NCBI GenBank assembly: GCA_964533785.1
Contig: CAZHNG010000201.1
Coordinates: 1-12,687, forward strand
Reading direction: 5' to 3'
DNA length: 12,687 bases
Source: JANQRV01 sp964533785
GTDB taxonomy: Bacteria; Bacteroidota; Bacteroidia; Chitinophagales; Saprospiraceae
Part shown: one piece after another, positions 1 through 7,353 of the stretch
How the letters are laid out: the number at the start of each line of letters is the position of its first letter
Position numbering within the stretch: position 1 is the stretch's first letter
Made by a program: the position numbers and the translations under genes
Notes under the pieces: generated by a model
What the model was told of the DNA's origin: nothing
Database searches by the model: none
The model's input: the letters and a program-made list of their open reading frames with translations, nothing else

Positions 1-332
1 GGGGAGGCCTCTTGCCCGATCTGCGGCAGCTTTATATCGGTGGCCAGGTGTCCAAACTCTTCTTGAGCTTGCTCCAGGCCATTGATTACTTTTACTCTTC
101 CTTTGCCCTGCCCACGCAGATAAACGGCCCCAACGGCATAATGGCGCTCGGGTGGGTCAAATGTGCCATAGATCATTAATTTGGCCCAGGCACCAATGCA
201 ATCAAAATCATGTGCGCGGGAGATCAAGGTTGTAAACTGTGCGCCGGCCGGCCGCATGCCCACCTCCGAAATGATTATTCTGCCGTCTTCTTTTAAAAAC
301 CATTCCATATGGCTTAACCCTGTTTCCATACC

Positions 333-334
333 TA
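333..334. repeat. Left copy of target-site duplication (TA, or CTAG 332-335)
   Basis: The dinucleotide TA directly abuts the left inverted repeat and recurs at 526-527 directly after the right one. The matching flanking C and G make a CTAG duplication equally consistent. Either choice gives the same restored host sequence, CCTAGTAC. Confidence 0.65.
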
Positions 335-525
335 GTGGTTGAAACCCTAAGTTATTAAACATTGATACTTGTTCTTTTTCGGCTGACCTTCGTTAGCAAA
401 ATCCTCATTATCCGTAGGGATAACTCCGGTTTTGTACTCAGAAATAGGGCCCCGACCCCATTTCTTCGTTGGTCAGACAAAAAATAACGGCGTCTGAATG
501 TTCAATTACTTAAGATTTCAACCAC
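335..525. mobile_element. MITE-like non-autonomous insertion, 191 bp
   Basis: The ends form terminal inverted repeats: plus-strand GTGGTTGAAACCCTAAG at the left matches the reverse complement of the right end, GTGGTTGAAATCTTAAG. The first 29 bases differ at only four positions. Weaker similarity continues inward with one or two indels to about 387 on the left and 474 on the right, ending in a shared CTGACC. The core of about 85 bp has no coding potential and there is no transposase. TA flanks both ends (333-334, 526-527); because C and G also match, the duplication could instead be CTAG (332-335 and 525-528). TA would suit an IS630/Tc1-like transposase, CTAG an IS5-type one; I cannot choose. 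Exact restoration of the host frame on removal is the strongest evidence that this is an insertion. Confidence 0.8.
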
Positions 526-527
526 TA
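526..527. repeat. Right copy of target-site duplication (TA, or CTAG 525-528)
   Basis: This is the partner of the TA at 333-334. On the minus strand it completes the CTA leucine codon at 528-526, which in the restored gene is followed by GGT (332-330) and ATG (329-327), giving L-G-M in frame. Confidence 0.65.
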
Positions 528-1308
528 GTACTTCGAGCGCCCGGTGGGCTGCTTCTGTGATGCGGGGATAAACAGGATGATCAACCTCTCTCGGCAAGAG
601 GGCCCTCCATTGGATCCATGGGTTACGCATGACATCCAATGGTGCTGGGTAATAATGAATGATGGAATGCCAGAGTGGCTGTCCATTGAGCGAAAAAGTA
701 TCGAAGGAATGTTCTAGTCCCGAGATAAATTCTTCCAACAATAAAGGATGCCCTGGTTCGGGTGGGCTATTACGCAGCACCTCCCGAAGATCTTCATCCG
801 ATTCTAATTCATAGGTAGAAATTCCACCTGCACCTTCAGGTGGTTTGGCTACTACCGGATACCCCGTTTCTCTAATGAAATCCCAGGCTTCTTTTTCATT
901 TTCCACTAATCGAAAGCGGGCACAAGGTATATTCGCTTCTGCCAGCAGACTCTTCATGCGAAATTTGTCCCGGAAATTGCGCACCGTTCCCGGTTTAGGT
1001 CCGGGCAATTGAAGCCTTTTTCTCACTTCTGCGATGGGGATTTGAATTTGTTCGTTCACCGCCAGTAGCCGGTGGACGGAGCCCATTTGTCCCCGCAAAA
1101 ATTCTACGGCTTCGATTAGTTGATCCACGTCCAACTCATTTTCGACCCGAAAATAAAAATCTACTTTTGACTGAAGGTCGACTGATAGATTTTCCTGATA
1201 ATCCTGTGTGACTATCCCTAGTCGCACGTCCTGAAGTTCAACTATGGTTCGGATGAAGCGGACGGCATTTTCACTCAGAAAGGGCGTTGCAAATATGACT
1301 TGGTACAT

Positions 1309-1603
1309 CTCGAAAGGTTTATTTGGCACAATTTATTAGTAATTGATGAATTTGTTCCAACTATTCATCTGTTTACTACTATTATGTTACTTTAAAGAAA
1401 AATCTATATCAACTGATTTTCATTTATGATGACAAAGTAGTATTACTTACGTAAAGAATATTCGAAATTGATTAAAATCATCACTTGCATTCTCATAACA
1501 TTGCTCAAGAAAACTTGTCGGCCTCTGGTTGATCAAAACATGCGCTTAAGGTACCCCATTGTTAAACTTTTTGCTGAAAATACCTTTTTATAAAAGAAAA
1601 AAC
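1309..1603. other. Divergent intergenic region
   Basis: About 295 AT-rich bases separate the divergent starts of the ATP-grasp gene (minus) and the DUF2461 gene (plus), so promoters for both should lie here. I found no exact TANNTTTG element with a correctly spaced TTTG on either strand, no strong hairpin and no RNA gene. Two upstream alternative starts, GTG 1329 (minus) and TTG 1559 (plus), lie inside it but are less likely than the ATG starts. Confidence 0.6.
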
Positions 1604-2275
1604 ATGGCCAAGATCCCTGTCTCCGTATTTGAATTTTTAAATGATCTAAAAGACAATAACAATCGCCCCTGGTTTCAGGAAAACAAGGACCGATACCAAG
1701 CACAACTAGATCAATTCAAAAGTTTTGCCAATGCGTTGAAGTTAAAATTGGAAGGTCAGGATGAAATAGAGACCATGAAATTGTTTCGGATTTACCGGGA
1801 CATCAGATTCTCTAAAGATAAAACACCCTACAAAACAGCTTTTAGCGGCTTTTTTAAAAGAGCAACCGCATTAAAACGAGGCGGGTATTATTTCCACATT
1901 GAGCCTGGAGCGTCTATCATTGCCGGAGGCTTCTGGGGACCAAATTCCGAAGATCTAAAGCGAATTCGCCAGGAAATTGCAGCCGATGATCAACCACTGC
2001 GCGAAATTTTGAAGTCGGAGTTATTCAAATCAAACTTTGGCACCTTAAGAGGAGAGCAGGTGAAAACCGCGCCCAAAGGCTATAAAAAAGACCATCCTGC
2101 CATTGATCTGTTGCGGTTTAAACAGTTCCTGCTCATTCGTAACTTTTCCGACGATGAGGTACTCAGCGACAATTTTGCAGATAAGGCGGCCGAAACGTTC
2201 GCAGCAATGTTGCCTTTCCACAACTACATGAGCGAAGTGCTAACTACGGATGAGAATGGTGTGCCATTAGTCTAG
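1604..2275 (+). CDS. DUF2461 (TIGR02453) family protein
   Basis: A complete 223-residue protein of the DUF2461/TIGR02453 family, whose biochemical function is not established. Family-typical features are the N-terminal FEFLNDLKDNNNRPWFQENK segment, the central FRIYRDIRFSKDKTPYKTAFSGFF block, and GGYYFHIEPGASIIAGGFW. There is no signal peptide or membrane segment, so it is probably cytoplasmic. The open frame extends upstream to a TTG at 1559, but the ATG at 1604 (MAKIPVSVFEFL) places the start as in relatives and is preferred. It stands alone on the plus strand, and its stop codon overlaps the end of yebC on the opposite strand by 9 bp. Family assignment is confident; a role cannot be given. 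Confidence 0.9.
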   Translation: MAKIPVSVFEFLNDLKDNNNRPWFQENKDRYQAQLDQFKSFANALKLKLEGQDEIETMKLFRIYRDIRFSKDKTPYKTAFSGFFKRATALKRGGYYFHIEPGASIIAGGFWGPNSEDLKRIRQEIAADDQPLREILKSELFKSNFGTLRGEQVKTAPKGYKKDHPAIDLLRFKQFLLIRNFSDDEVLSDNFADKAAETFAAMLPFHNYMSEVLTTDENGVPLV

Positions 2276-2983
2276 ATTATGGAAAACCGTTTGCACATCG
2301 TCATCTTGCTCTAAAGTATCGATCAAATCAAGGACTTCATCCACTTGTTCATCAGTGAGTTGTTTGGTATGATTAGGAATTCTTTGTAGCTCTGATTTTT
2401 CAACGTCCAGATTATTGTTTTCCAAAGCATCCTGCATTTTACCAAAATCCTGAAAATCAACATAGATGAGGTATTGTGCGTCATCATCCGAGGATTCAAG
2501 TTTGGTCAATCCATGATCGATATACTCCAGTTCAAACTCTTCCGGATCTTCTATCGCCTCTTTTTTGATATAAAATACACCTTTACGGGCGAAGATAAAA
2601 TCGTGCATACCTTGCGTTCCCAGTGATCCGCCTTTTTTGCGGAAGTAGGAACGGACGTTGGCTACTGTCCGGATGGGGTTATCAGTTGCGGTTTCGACGA
2701 CTACTGCAACGCCGTGGGGAGCCATACCTTCGTAAACGATTTCCTCAAATTCTTCCGCATCTCTTGAAGAGGCCCGCTTTATGGCCGCTTCAATACGGTC
2801 TTTTGGCATTTGTACAGCCTTGGCATTTTGGATGGCCCGGCGGAGAACAGCGTTGTATTCCGGGTCGGGGCCTCCTGCTTTAACGGCTATGGTAATCTCA
2901 CGTCCGGCTTTCGTAAAAGCTTTGGCCATCTTGTCCCAACGGGCAAATTTCGTTGCTTTCCTATATTCAAATGCTCTTCCCAC
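2267..2983 (-). CDS. yebC: YebC/PmpR (TACO1) family protein
   Basis: A complete 238-residue member of the YebC family, the usual length. It starts with MGRAFEYRKATKFARWDKM, followed by the basic AFTKAGREITIAVKAGG segment, the PKDRIEAAIKRAS helix, the YEGMAPHGVAVVVETATDNPIRT core and the KKGGSLGTQGMHDFIF segment. The acidic C-terminal region is typical of the third domain. Members were first described as DNA-binding regulators (PmpR); bacterial and mitochondrial (TACO1) members are more recently linked to relieving ribosome stalling at proline-rich stretches. Which applies here cannot be read from sequence. The protein should be cytoplasmic. It has a leader of roughly 200 nt and a Bacteroidota-type promoter just after crtY, so it is probably transcribed separately from the crtY operon. 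Confidence 0.95.
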   Translation of the reverse strand: MGRAFEYRKATKFARWDKMAKAFTKAGREITIAVKAGGPDPEYNAVLRRAIQNAKAVQMPKDRIEAAIKRASSRDAEEFEEIVYEGMAPHGVAVVVETATDNPIRTVANVRSYFRKKGGSLGTQGMHDFIFARKGVFYIKKEAIEDPEEFELEYIDHGLTKLESSDDDAQYLIYVDFQDFGKMQDALENNNLDVEKSELQRIPNHTKQLTDEQVDEVLDLIDTLEQDDDVQTVFHNLD

Positions 2984-3085
2984 AATATGATGGATTTATT
3001 AAACAATATTTTGTCTAGTGGTCTGTCAAGCATAAATTATCAGGTAATCTATGGCGTCTTTTTCGCCTGCTCATCGTTGGAGAAC

Positions 3086-3112
3086 CGGGCTTCGTCCGGA
3101 CGGACGATCCCG
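3086..3112 (-). other. GC-rich hairpin in the yebC leader
   Basis: An interrupted stem: CGGG (3086-3089) pairs with CCCG (3109-3112), and TCGTCC (3092-3097) pairs with GGACGA (3102-3107) around a four-base loop, with a small CT/T internal loop. It lies in the transcribed leader predicted for yebC. No T-tract follows on either strand, so a simple intrinsic terminator is unlikely; it may be an RNA regulatory structure or just a stable stem. Confidence 0.45.
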
Positions 3113-3187
3113 AACCCCCGCCTTGATCATGCAAAAAATCCGCAGATACCTTACCCGACATTCATACGTTGACAGAACACTAGTCCG

Positions 3188-3219
3188 CAAAAATAGTAAA
3201 GACTGGTTTTTTTCTCAAA
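3188..3219 (-). promoter_or_regulatory. Candidate Bacteroidota-type promoter for yebC
   Basis: On the minus strand there is TTTG (3219-3216), 20 bases, then TATTTTTG (3195-3188). This matches the Bacteroidota primary-sigma consensus of a -33 TTTG and a -7 TANNTTTG at the normal spacing. It starts immediately after the crtY stop codon and would give a yebC leader of roughly 200 nt. No equally good match was found upstream of the other genes. Confidence 0.55.
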
Positions 3220-4410
3220 TTAAAATTTATGTCTGCTGAATAAGAGTTTAAAGAAGGCATTCCAGAATTTATGCTTCTGAGGGCTGATCAGCATCACTCG
3301 CATGATATCGATGAGATTGGCTTTTTCATCCAGGAACTTAAATAAAACAGAGGGGGGAATGTTGGTATAGAGTTTTTTGAAGATTTGAACGGGAGGTATC
3401 CGGTAGTTGTACAATAAATTAAGGATAATACTATCAAATAGCCTGAAGTGGTAAGGAGAGGTGAATGAGTGAGGGCTTACGTGGTTTTGTCGCAGTAATT
3501 GATTAACGATTTGTTCTGTTTTCTCGAAGGTACGCATAAAGGCGTAGCCTGATGAAGGTTTGATAAATCCGCCAATCGTTCCGATGTTAACTACTTTACC
3601 ATTTACCTTCGGATGAAAAGGAAAATTAGTCATCGGAATGGAATTGAATTCGGTTTCTTTAATTGTAAAATTCTGGATATTTAGTTTTTGGTCAATGTAA
3701 TGAGACAGTTTTTCATCAAAACCTTCTTCTGTTTCTTTCTTGCGGGCAAAAATGGTGAATTCAACGAGTGCTTCGGTGGGAGAAAAAGGAAGGATGTAAA
3801 AAAAGCGCAAGTCTTTAGTGGGAGGGCCGGGAACGTCGAAATCCATCATAGTAGCGGTCGTATCATCAAAGGCAGGTTTTTCAGTGCGAATGATCCAGCC
3901 TTTAAACTGTTGATGAAGTATTGGATACGCGGTATCAATCTTTAATTGGCGAGGATTGAAGAAGCTTTTAAAAATGAGTTTCCCCTGAAATGATTCGCCG
4001 GATTTGGTGGTAATAATACCTTTTGATTCATCCAGGGTCTCAATTTCTGTTTGGAGGAAGTGAATGTTGGCGCTTTTGCTGAGCTGTGATTTGGCGTATT
4101 TGTAAAAATCAATACCTCTTATCGTTCGGTATTCGTAGGGTGCAATGGATAATGTCTCATCAAAATCCCTGCCGGCTACCCTTATTTTTTTCCAATGCTT
4201 GGCAGCGATATCAGGCACCAGGCCATTCTTTTTTGTCCAGAAACTCCAGGTCCTGTCGTTATGGACTTTGGCATCTTTATCAATGATCAATACTGAGCAT
4301 CGTGGCAGCTTCTCTTGTATTTTTAGCGCCATGGTAAGGCCGGATAGGCCGCCGCCTGCTACCAGGTAATCGTATTGTACAGAAGGATTAGCCATTTTAT
4401 AGATCAACAT
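3220..4410 (-). CDS. crtY: Lycopene cyclase, CrtY type (FAD-dependent)
   Basis: A 396-residue flavoprotein of the CrtY lycopene cyclase family, which cyclises the ends of lycopene to beta-ionone rings, leading to beta-carotene and derived carotenoids at the membrane. The N-terminal Rossmann motif is YLVAGGGLSG (residues 15-24), with VLIIDKD following as the second strand. RTWSFW (about 53-58), PYEYRTIRGIDFYKYAKSQL and the late IGTIGGFIKPSSGYAFMRT segment are family signatures. Length is normal and the frame is intact. An internal ATG at 4395 (MANPSVQY) is an alternative start. It is the last gene of the probable DUF427-egtB-egtD-crtY operon, 40 bp after egtD. Other carotenoid genes (crtB, crtI) are not in this window. 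Confidence 0.9.
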   Translation of the reverse strand: MLIYKMANPSVQYDYLVAGGGLSGLTMALKIQEKLPRCSVLIIDKDAKVHNDRTWSFWTKKNGLVPDIAAKHWKKIRVAGRDFDETLSIAPYEYRTIRGIDFYKYAKSQLSKSANIHFLQTEIETLDESKGIITTKSGESFQGKLIFKSFFNPRQLKIDTAYPILHQQFKGWIIRTEKPAFDDTTATMMDFDVPGPPTKDLRFFYILPFSPTEALVEFTIFARKKETEEGFDEKLSHYIDQKLNIQNFTIKETEFNSIPMTNFPFHPKVNGKVVNIGTIGGFIKPSSGYAFMRTFEKTEQIVNQLLRQNHVSPHSFTSPYHFRLFDSIILNLLYNYRIPPVQIFKKLYTNIPPSVLFKFLDEKANLIDIMRVMLISPQKHKFWNAFFKLLFSRHKF

Positions 4411-4450
4411 AATTTAGGTCTAAACTACCATTACCCAGCTATTGTTCATT

Positions 4451-5419
4451 TTATTCCTTAATCCACAGGGAGTCAGTGAAATAGGCTCTACTGTCCGTAT
4501 AATTTTTTAGCACCCGAAAACCAGATCTTATCGCTAATGCTTCAATATCTTTTAGGCTGTATTTTAACGAAAGCTCCATATAGATGGGTTCCCATTGATC
4601 GAAAGCGATATCGATATCCGGTTCGGCAAAATGGACCGTTTGTTGTTGCGTGCTGATCAGGTAACTTTTGGTTTCTCCGGTAATGGGGTTATAGGTTTCC
4701 CAGTGTTTAAAATAATTGCGGTCGAAATCAGCTCCCAATTCCCGGTTAAGACGATCCAGTAAATTCAGGTTGAAAGCTGCGGTAATGCCTGCAGGGTCGT
4801 TGTAGGCATTTAATATGACCTGCGGATCTTTTTTGAGGTCAAAGCCGATCAACATCAGGTCGCCCGGATCTAAAAATGAATTGATCTGATTCAGGAATTC
4901 CCGGCTTTGAGCACTGGGGAGGTTGCCAATATTAGCCCCCAAAAACAGAAGAACTTTTCTGGTGTTAGGATTGTGTGCTAATTGCTGTAGTTGCGAAAGA
5001 TATTCACCAGCAAGTGGTTGTACCATGAGCTTTGGGAACTTCTTCAGGAGGTTTTCCTTCAATTCCTTCAAAATGTTTGATGAAATGTCGATCGGAAAAT
5101 ACTTGAAAGCCAGATCATTTTGAGTAAAATGCTCGATAAGTATCCTGGTTTTTGACCCGTCACCGGCGCCGAGTTCTACCAGATCTACACTCTTTGAGCC
5201 GGCAATGTCTTGTAATATCTTGTTTTTATGCGTATTGAAAATTTCCGTTTCACAGTTGGTTAGGTAGTACTCCGGCATTTCCATGATCGCTTTGAACAGC
5301 CGGTCTCCTTCGGGATCGTAAAAATATTTAGACGGTAATCTCTTGGGATTTTCTCTGAGGCCCGACAGGATCTCCTTGGCAAAAAGCGTATCGACGGGAC
5401 TTGATACTTTATCAGTCAT
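4451..5419 (-). CDS. egtD: L-histidine N(alpha)-methyltransferase EgtD
   Basis: EgtD trimethylates the alpha-amino group of histidine with three S-adenosylmethionine molecules, giving hercynine, the first step of ergothioneine synthesis. The 322-residue protein has the expected length. KYFYDPEGDRLF and EYYLTNCE (residues 31-57) form the N-terminal substrate-site region, ELGAGDGSKTRIL (82-94) is the SAM-binding loop, and FPIDIS (108-113) the acidic second motif. The histidine-binding residues known from mycobacterial EgtD appear to be kept: Asn166 in FLGANIGN, Tyr206 in NAYNDPAG, and Glu282 and Ser284 in YMELSLKYS; the near-identical numbering is from memory and should be aligned. It lies 43 bp downstream of egtB on the same strand. 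It should be cytoplasmic and active. Confidence 0.95.
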   Translation of the reverse strand: MTDKVSSPVDTLFAKEILSGLRENPKRLPSKYFYDPEGDRLFKAIMEMPEYYLTNCETEIFNTHKNKILQDIAGSKSVDLVELGAGDGSKTRILIEHFTQNDLAFKYFPIDISSNILKELKENLLKKFPKLMVQPLAGEYLSQLQQLAHNPNTRKVLLFLGANIGNLPSAQSREFLNQINSFLDPGDLMLIGFDLKKDPQVILNAYNDPAGITAAFNLNLLDRLNRELGADFDRNYFKHWETYNPITGETKSYLISTQQQTVHFAEPDIDIAFDQWEPIYMELSLKYSLKDIEALAIRSGFRVLKNYTDSRAYFTDSLWIKE

Positions 5420-5462
5420 TAGTAGAAGATTAGAAATATAAATTGAATTTGAATTACCTGGA

Positions 5463-6784
5463 TTATTTGGCTAATCGAATACCCGTGAATTGCCAGCGTT
5501 CGTCTGTGTGGAAGAAATTGCGGTAAGTCATTCTAATGTGGGAACGCGGAGTAGCACAAGAACCGCCGCGCAGCACCATCTGATTGACCATAAATTTTCC
5601 GTTATATTCACCTAATGCCCCTTTGAATCTTGGATAATTGGGATAGGGGGTATAAGCGCTAGCGGTCCACTCCCAGGTATTACCGAGCATTTGATAGTCA
5701 TTGTCGTGTTGTTTCGGAACGGTATGATAATTTAAAGATTCTAAATAATTACCCGCATCGGGAATGTTTTGGTATAGTAATTTGCAAGCCACTTCCCACT
5801 CAAANNNNNNNNNNCAGCCTGGCCAGTGCGGTCACGCAAGCCGTTGATCCAACTGGCAAAAGCATCGGCCTCAAAGTAACTGATATGGGTTACCGGTTCG
5901 TTAGGGTTGATTTTTTCCAGTCCTCTCATCGTGTAATGATACCATTCACCGTCTATCTGATACCAATAGAGCGGTGCCTTGGTTTCCAATGCTTGTGCCC
6001 AATCCCAGCCCGGAGATAACCAATATTCGTGTTGGTGATATCCACCTGCTTTCATAAATTCAAGATATTCTCCATTGGTTACTAACCGGTCGGCGATCGC
6101 AAAATCCTGCAGGTATACCTTATGGACGGATAATTCATTATCCCAGCAAAACCCTTCTCCGGTATATCCTATTTCGTATAATCCGCTTTCAAAAGGAAGA
6201 AAAGTTATGGTATTATCACTAAGGGATTGGCCATTACTGTGGCTGTTGCTTAAATGATTTTGGTGATAACCGGGGAACAGCGGATTATGTCCTAGTATGT
6301 ATTTGATATCCGTAACTAATAATTCCTGATGTTGTTGTTCGTGTTGGAGGCCCACTTCAATCAGATGTTGTAGCTTATTGATGCGATCTTTTTGATCTAA
6401 GTTTATCGCAAATAGCTCATTCATTTGCTTGTCTACGTGTTTTCGGTAAGCCATAATGGCGTCTACTGCTGGGCGGGACATATTTCCGCGGTTGCTGCGT
6501 AATACCCGCGGCCCTTGACTTTCGTAATAGCTGTTGAAGAAATAGTTAAATTGGGGATTGTATAGCTGATAGCCGGGTAAATAATCCGCAAGAATAAAGT
6601 TTTCGAAAAACCAGGTGGTATGGCCCAGGTGCCATTTGGGCGGACTCACGAAGGGTACGGGCTGTACTACAAAGTCTTCCGGTTTGAGTGGGTCGCATAT
6701 TTCAATACTTTTTTGGCGAATTTCCTGATAACGGATTTGAATGGACGGATTGATCTGAACCGCATTAAAAGTAGTCGAGTGCAT
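5463..6784 (-). CDS. egtB: Ergothioneine biosynthesis protein EgtB (iron-dependent sulfoxide synthase), interrupted by an assembly gap
   Basis: EgtB couples hercynine to a thiol (cysteine or gamma-glutamylcysteine, depending on type) with O2 and non-haem iron, forming the sulfoxide precursor of ergothioneine. The N-terminal DinB-like domain supplies the three-histidine iron site: WHLGHTTWFFE (His55 the likely ligand) and LQHEQQHQE (His148, His152). The C-terminal formylglycine-generating-enzyme-like domain shows ADAFASWINGLRDRTGQA, FEWEVAC, MLGNTWEWTASAY, LRGGSC and RMTYRNFFHTDERWQFTGIRLAK. Ten N at 5805-5814 split these. Read literally the frame shifts after the gap, but family sequence expects about six codons ending in RLPTE there, that is about 17 missing bases, which restores the frame. 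I therefore treat it as one intact gene of about 442 residues. Thiol specificity is not settled by sequence; no egtC lies nearby. Confidence 0.92.
5805..5814. other. Assembly gap (10 N) inside egtB
   Basis: Ten undetermined bases sit between the codons for RDRTGQA and FEWEVAC. Ten bases put the two sides in different frames, whereas 17 would join them through the RLPTE motif expected in the family. The gap length is therefore probably an arbitrary or estimated value, and the apparent frameshift is not biological. Confidence 0.9.
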
Positions 6785-6845
6785 CGTTAAATTTATTTTC
6801 CCAATTGTAACAGGATAATCGCTTTGAAGTTTGAAAAAAAATCAT

Positions 6846-7229
6846 CTATAGTTGTCTGGGATTGGGAATAAGGCGCAAAATAACCCGGTCATCACTGAAA
6901 GCGATTTTGTTGTGGATTACTTCTGCTCCCGGTTCAGTCGTTTCATAACTCCAGGCAATATCGGTTAGGGTTTTGTTGCCGTTTTTAAGTGAATAATAGA
7001 CAGCTTCTCCTTTTATCGGGCATTGTGTTTTGGTAGGAGAGGGGAGGAAGAAATCCATCTTTACATCCTCTCTCGGGAGGTGATAAACAGGATCGTATAA
7101 TTTCATTCCCGCTTCTTTCAATAGAACAGGTTGAACAGTAGAAGCGATTAGTAATTCACCTACATAAACCTCCAACTTCTGATCGGGATAACTTAATTCA
7201 AAATAATGCCTGGTAAGTTTATCGTTCAT
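6846..7229 (-). CDS. DUF427 domain protein
   Basis: A small protein (127 residues from the preferred start) of the DUF427 family (PF04248), with no settled function. The signature is clear: FFLPSPTKTQCPIKGEAVYY, then DIAWSYETTEPGAE and IHNKIAFSDDRVIL, with the conserved Cys-Pro and Lys-Gly. There is no signal peptide or membrane segment. The frame extends to an ATG at 7259 (MINLFYHSVI), but the ATG at 7229 (MNDKLTRHYFEL) gives the usual family N-terminus. It lies 61 bp upstream of egtB on the same strand and is probably the first gene of the ergothioneine/carotenoid operon. Its place there suggests a stress-related role, which is inference from context only. Confidence 0.88.
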   Translation of the reverse strand: MNDKLTRHYFELSYPDQKLEVYVGELLIASTVQPVLLKEAGMKLYDPVYHLPREDVKMDFFLPSPTKTQCPIKGEAVYYSLKNGNKTLTDIAWSYETTEPGAEVIHNKIAFSDDRVILRLIPNPRQL

Positions 7230-7353
7230 AATCACACTATGGTAAAATAGATTAATCATAATTTCAATTTCTTAATAAGTGAAGTTTGTTGAAACTTTTT
7301 GTGACGAATGACTCAATTTTAGAGATGAGTATACCGAAGGAATTTTTATTTTG

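Larger units (their letters stand above)
1..1308 (-). pseudogene. ATP-grasp ligase gene, split by an insertion and cut by the left window edge
   Basis: This encodes an ATP-grasp enzyme, a fold that uses ATP to join a carboxylate to an amine or thiol through an acyl-phosphate; the substrate is not identifiable. The part upstream of the insertion (526-1308) carries a pre-ATP-grasp domain, the DKFRMKSLLAEANIP segment, the nucleotide-binding lysine in YPVVAKPPEGAGG (about residue 155 from the ATG) and the LLLEEF segment. The downstream part (1-332) continues with GMETGLSHMEWF, DGRIIISEVGMRPAGAQ and about 80 more residues without a stop to base 1. Between them lies a 191-bp element that ends the upstream frame at a TGA at 502-504. 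With the element and one duplicated TA removed, the codons read ALEVL-GMETGLSH in frame, as expected for the family. The truncated product would lack the acidic metal ligands of the C-terminal part. A GTG at 1329 is an alternative start, but the ATG at 1308 (MYQVIFATPFL) fits better. Family call is firm; loss of function is inferred. Confidence 0.85.

Noticed and set aside
415..424. TAGGGATAAC inside the element, resembling the first part of the I-SceI homing-endonuclease site
   Set aside because: Only ten of eighteen bases match and no endonuclease gene is present; this is expected by chance.
335..525. The inverted structure as a fold-back sequencing chimera
   Set aside because: The arms differ by many substitutions and indels, and removing the element with one TA gives a perfect host frame, which a chimera would not produce.
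3086..3112. Intrinsic terminator for the crtY operon
   Set aside because: The stem lacks a downstream T-tract on the minus strand and lies about 110 bases past the crtY stop, beyond the candidate yebC promoter.
2810..3172. A 120-codon plus-strand frame across the yebC start and leader
   Set aside because: Most of it is antisense to yebC and it shows no family motif; it is a shadow of the real gene.
5463..5792. A separate 109-residue gene for the C-terminal part of EgtB
   Set aside because: Its sequence directly continues the upstream frame once the mis-sized ten-N gap is corrected, and the GTG start lies inside the conserved FEWEVAC segment.
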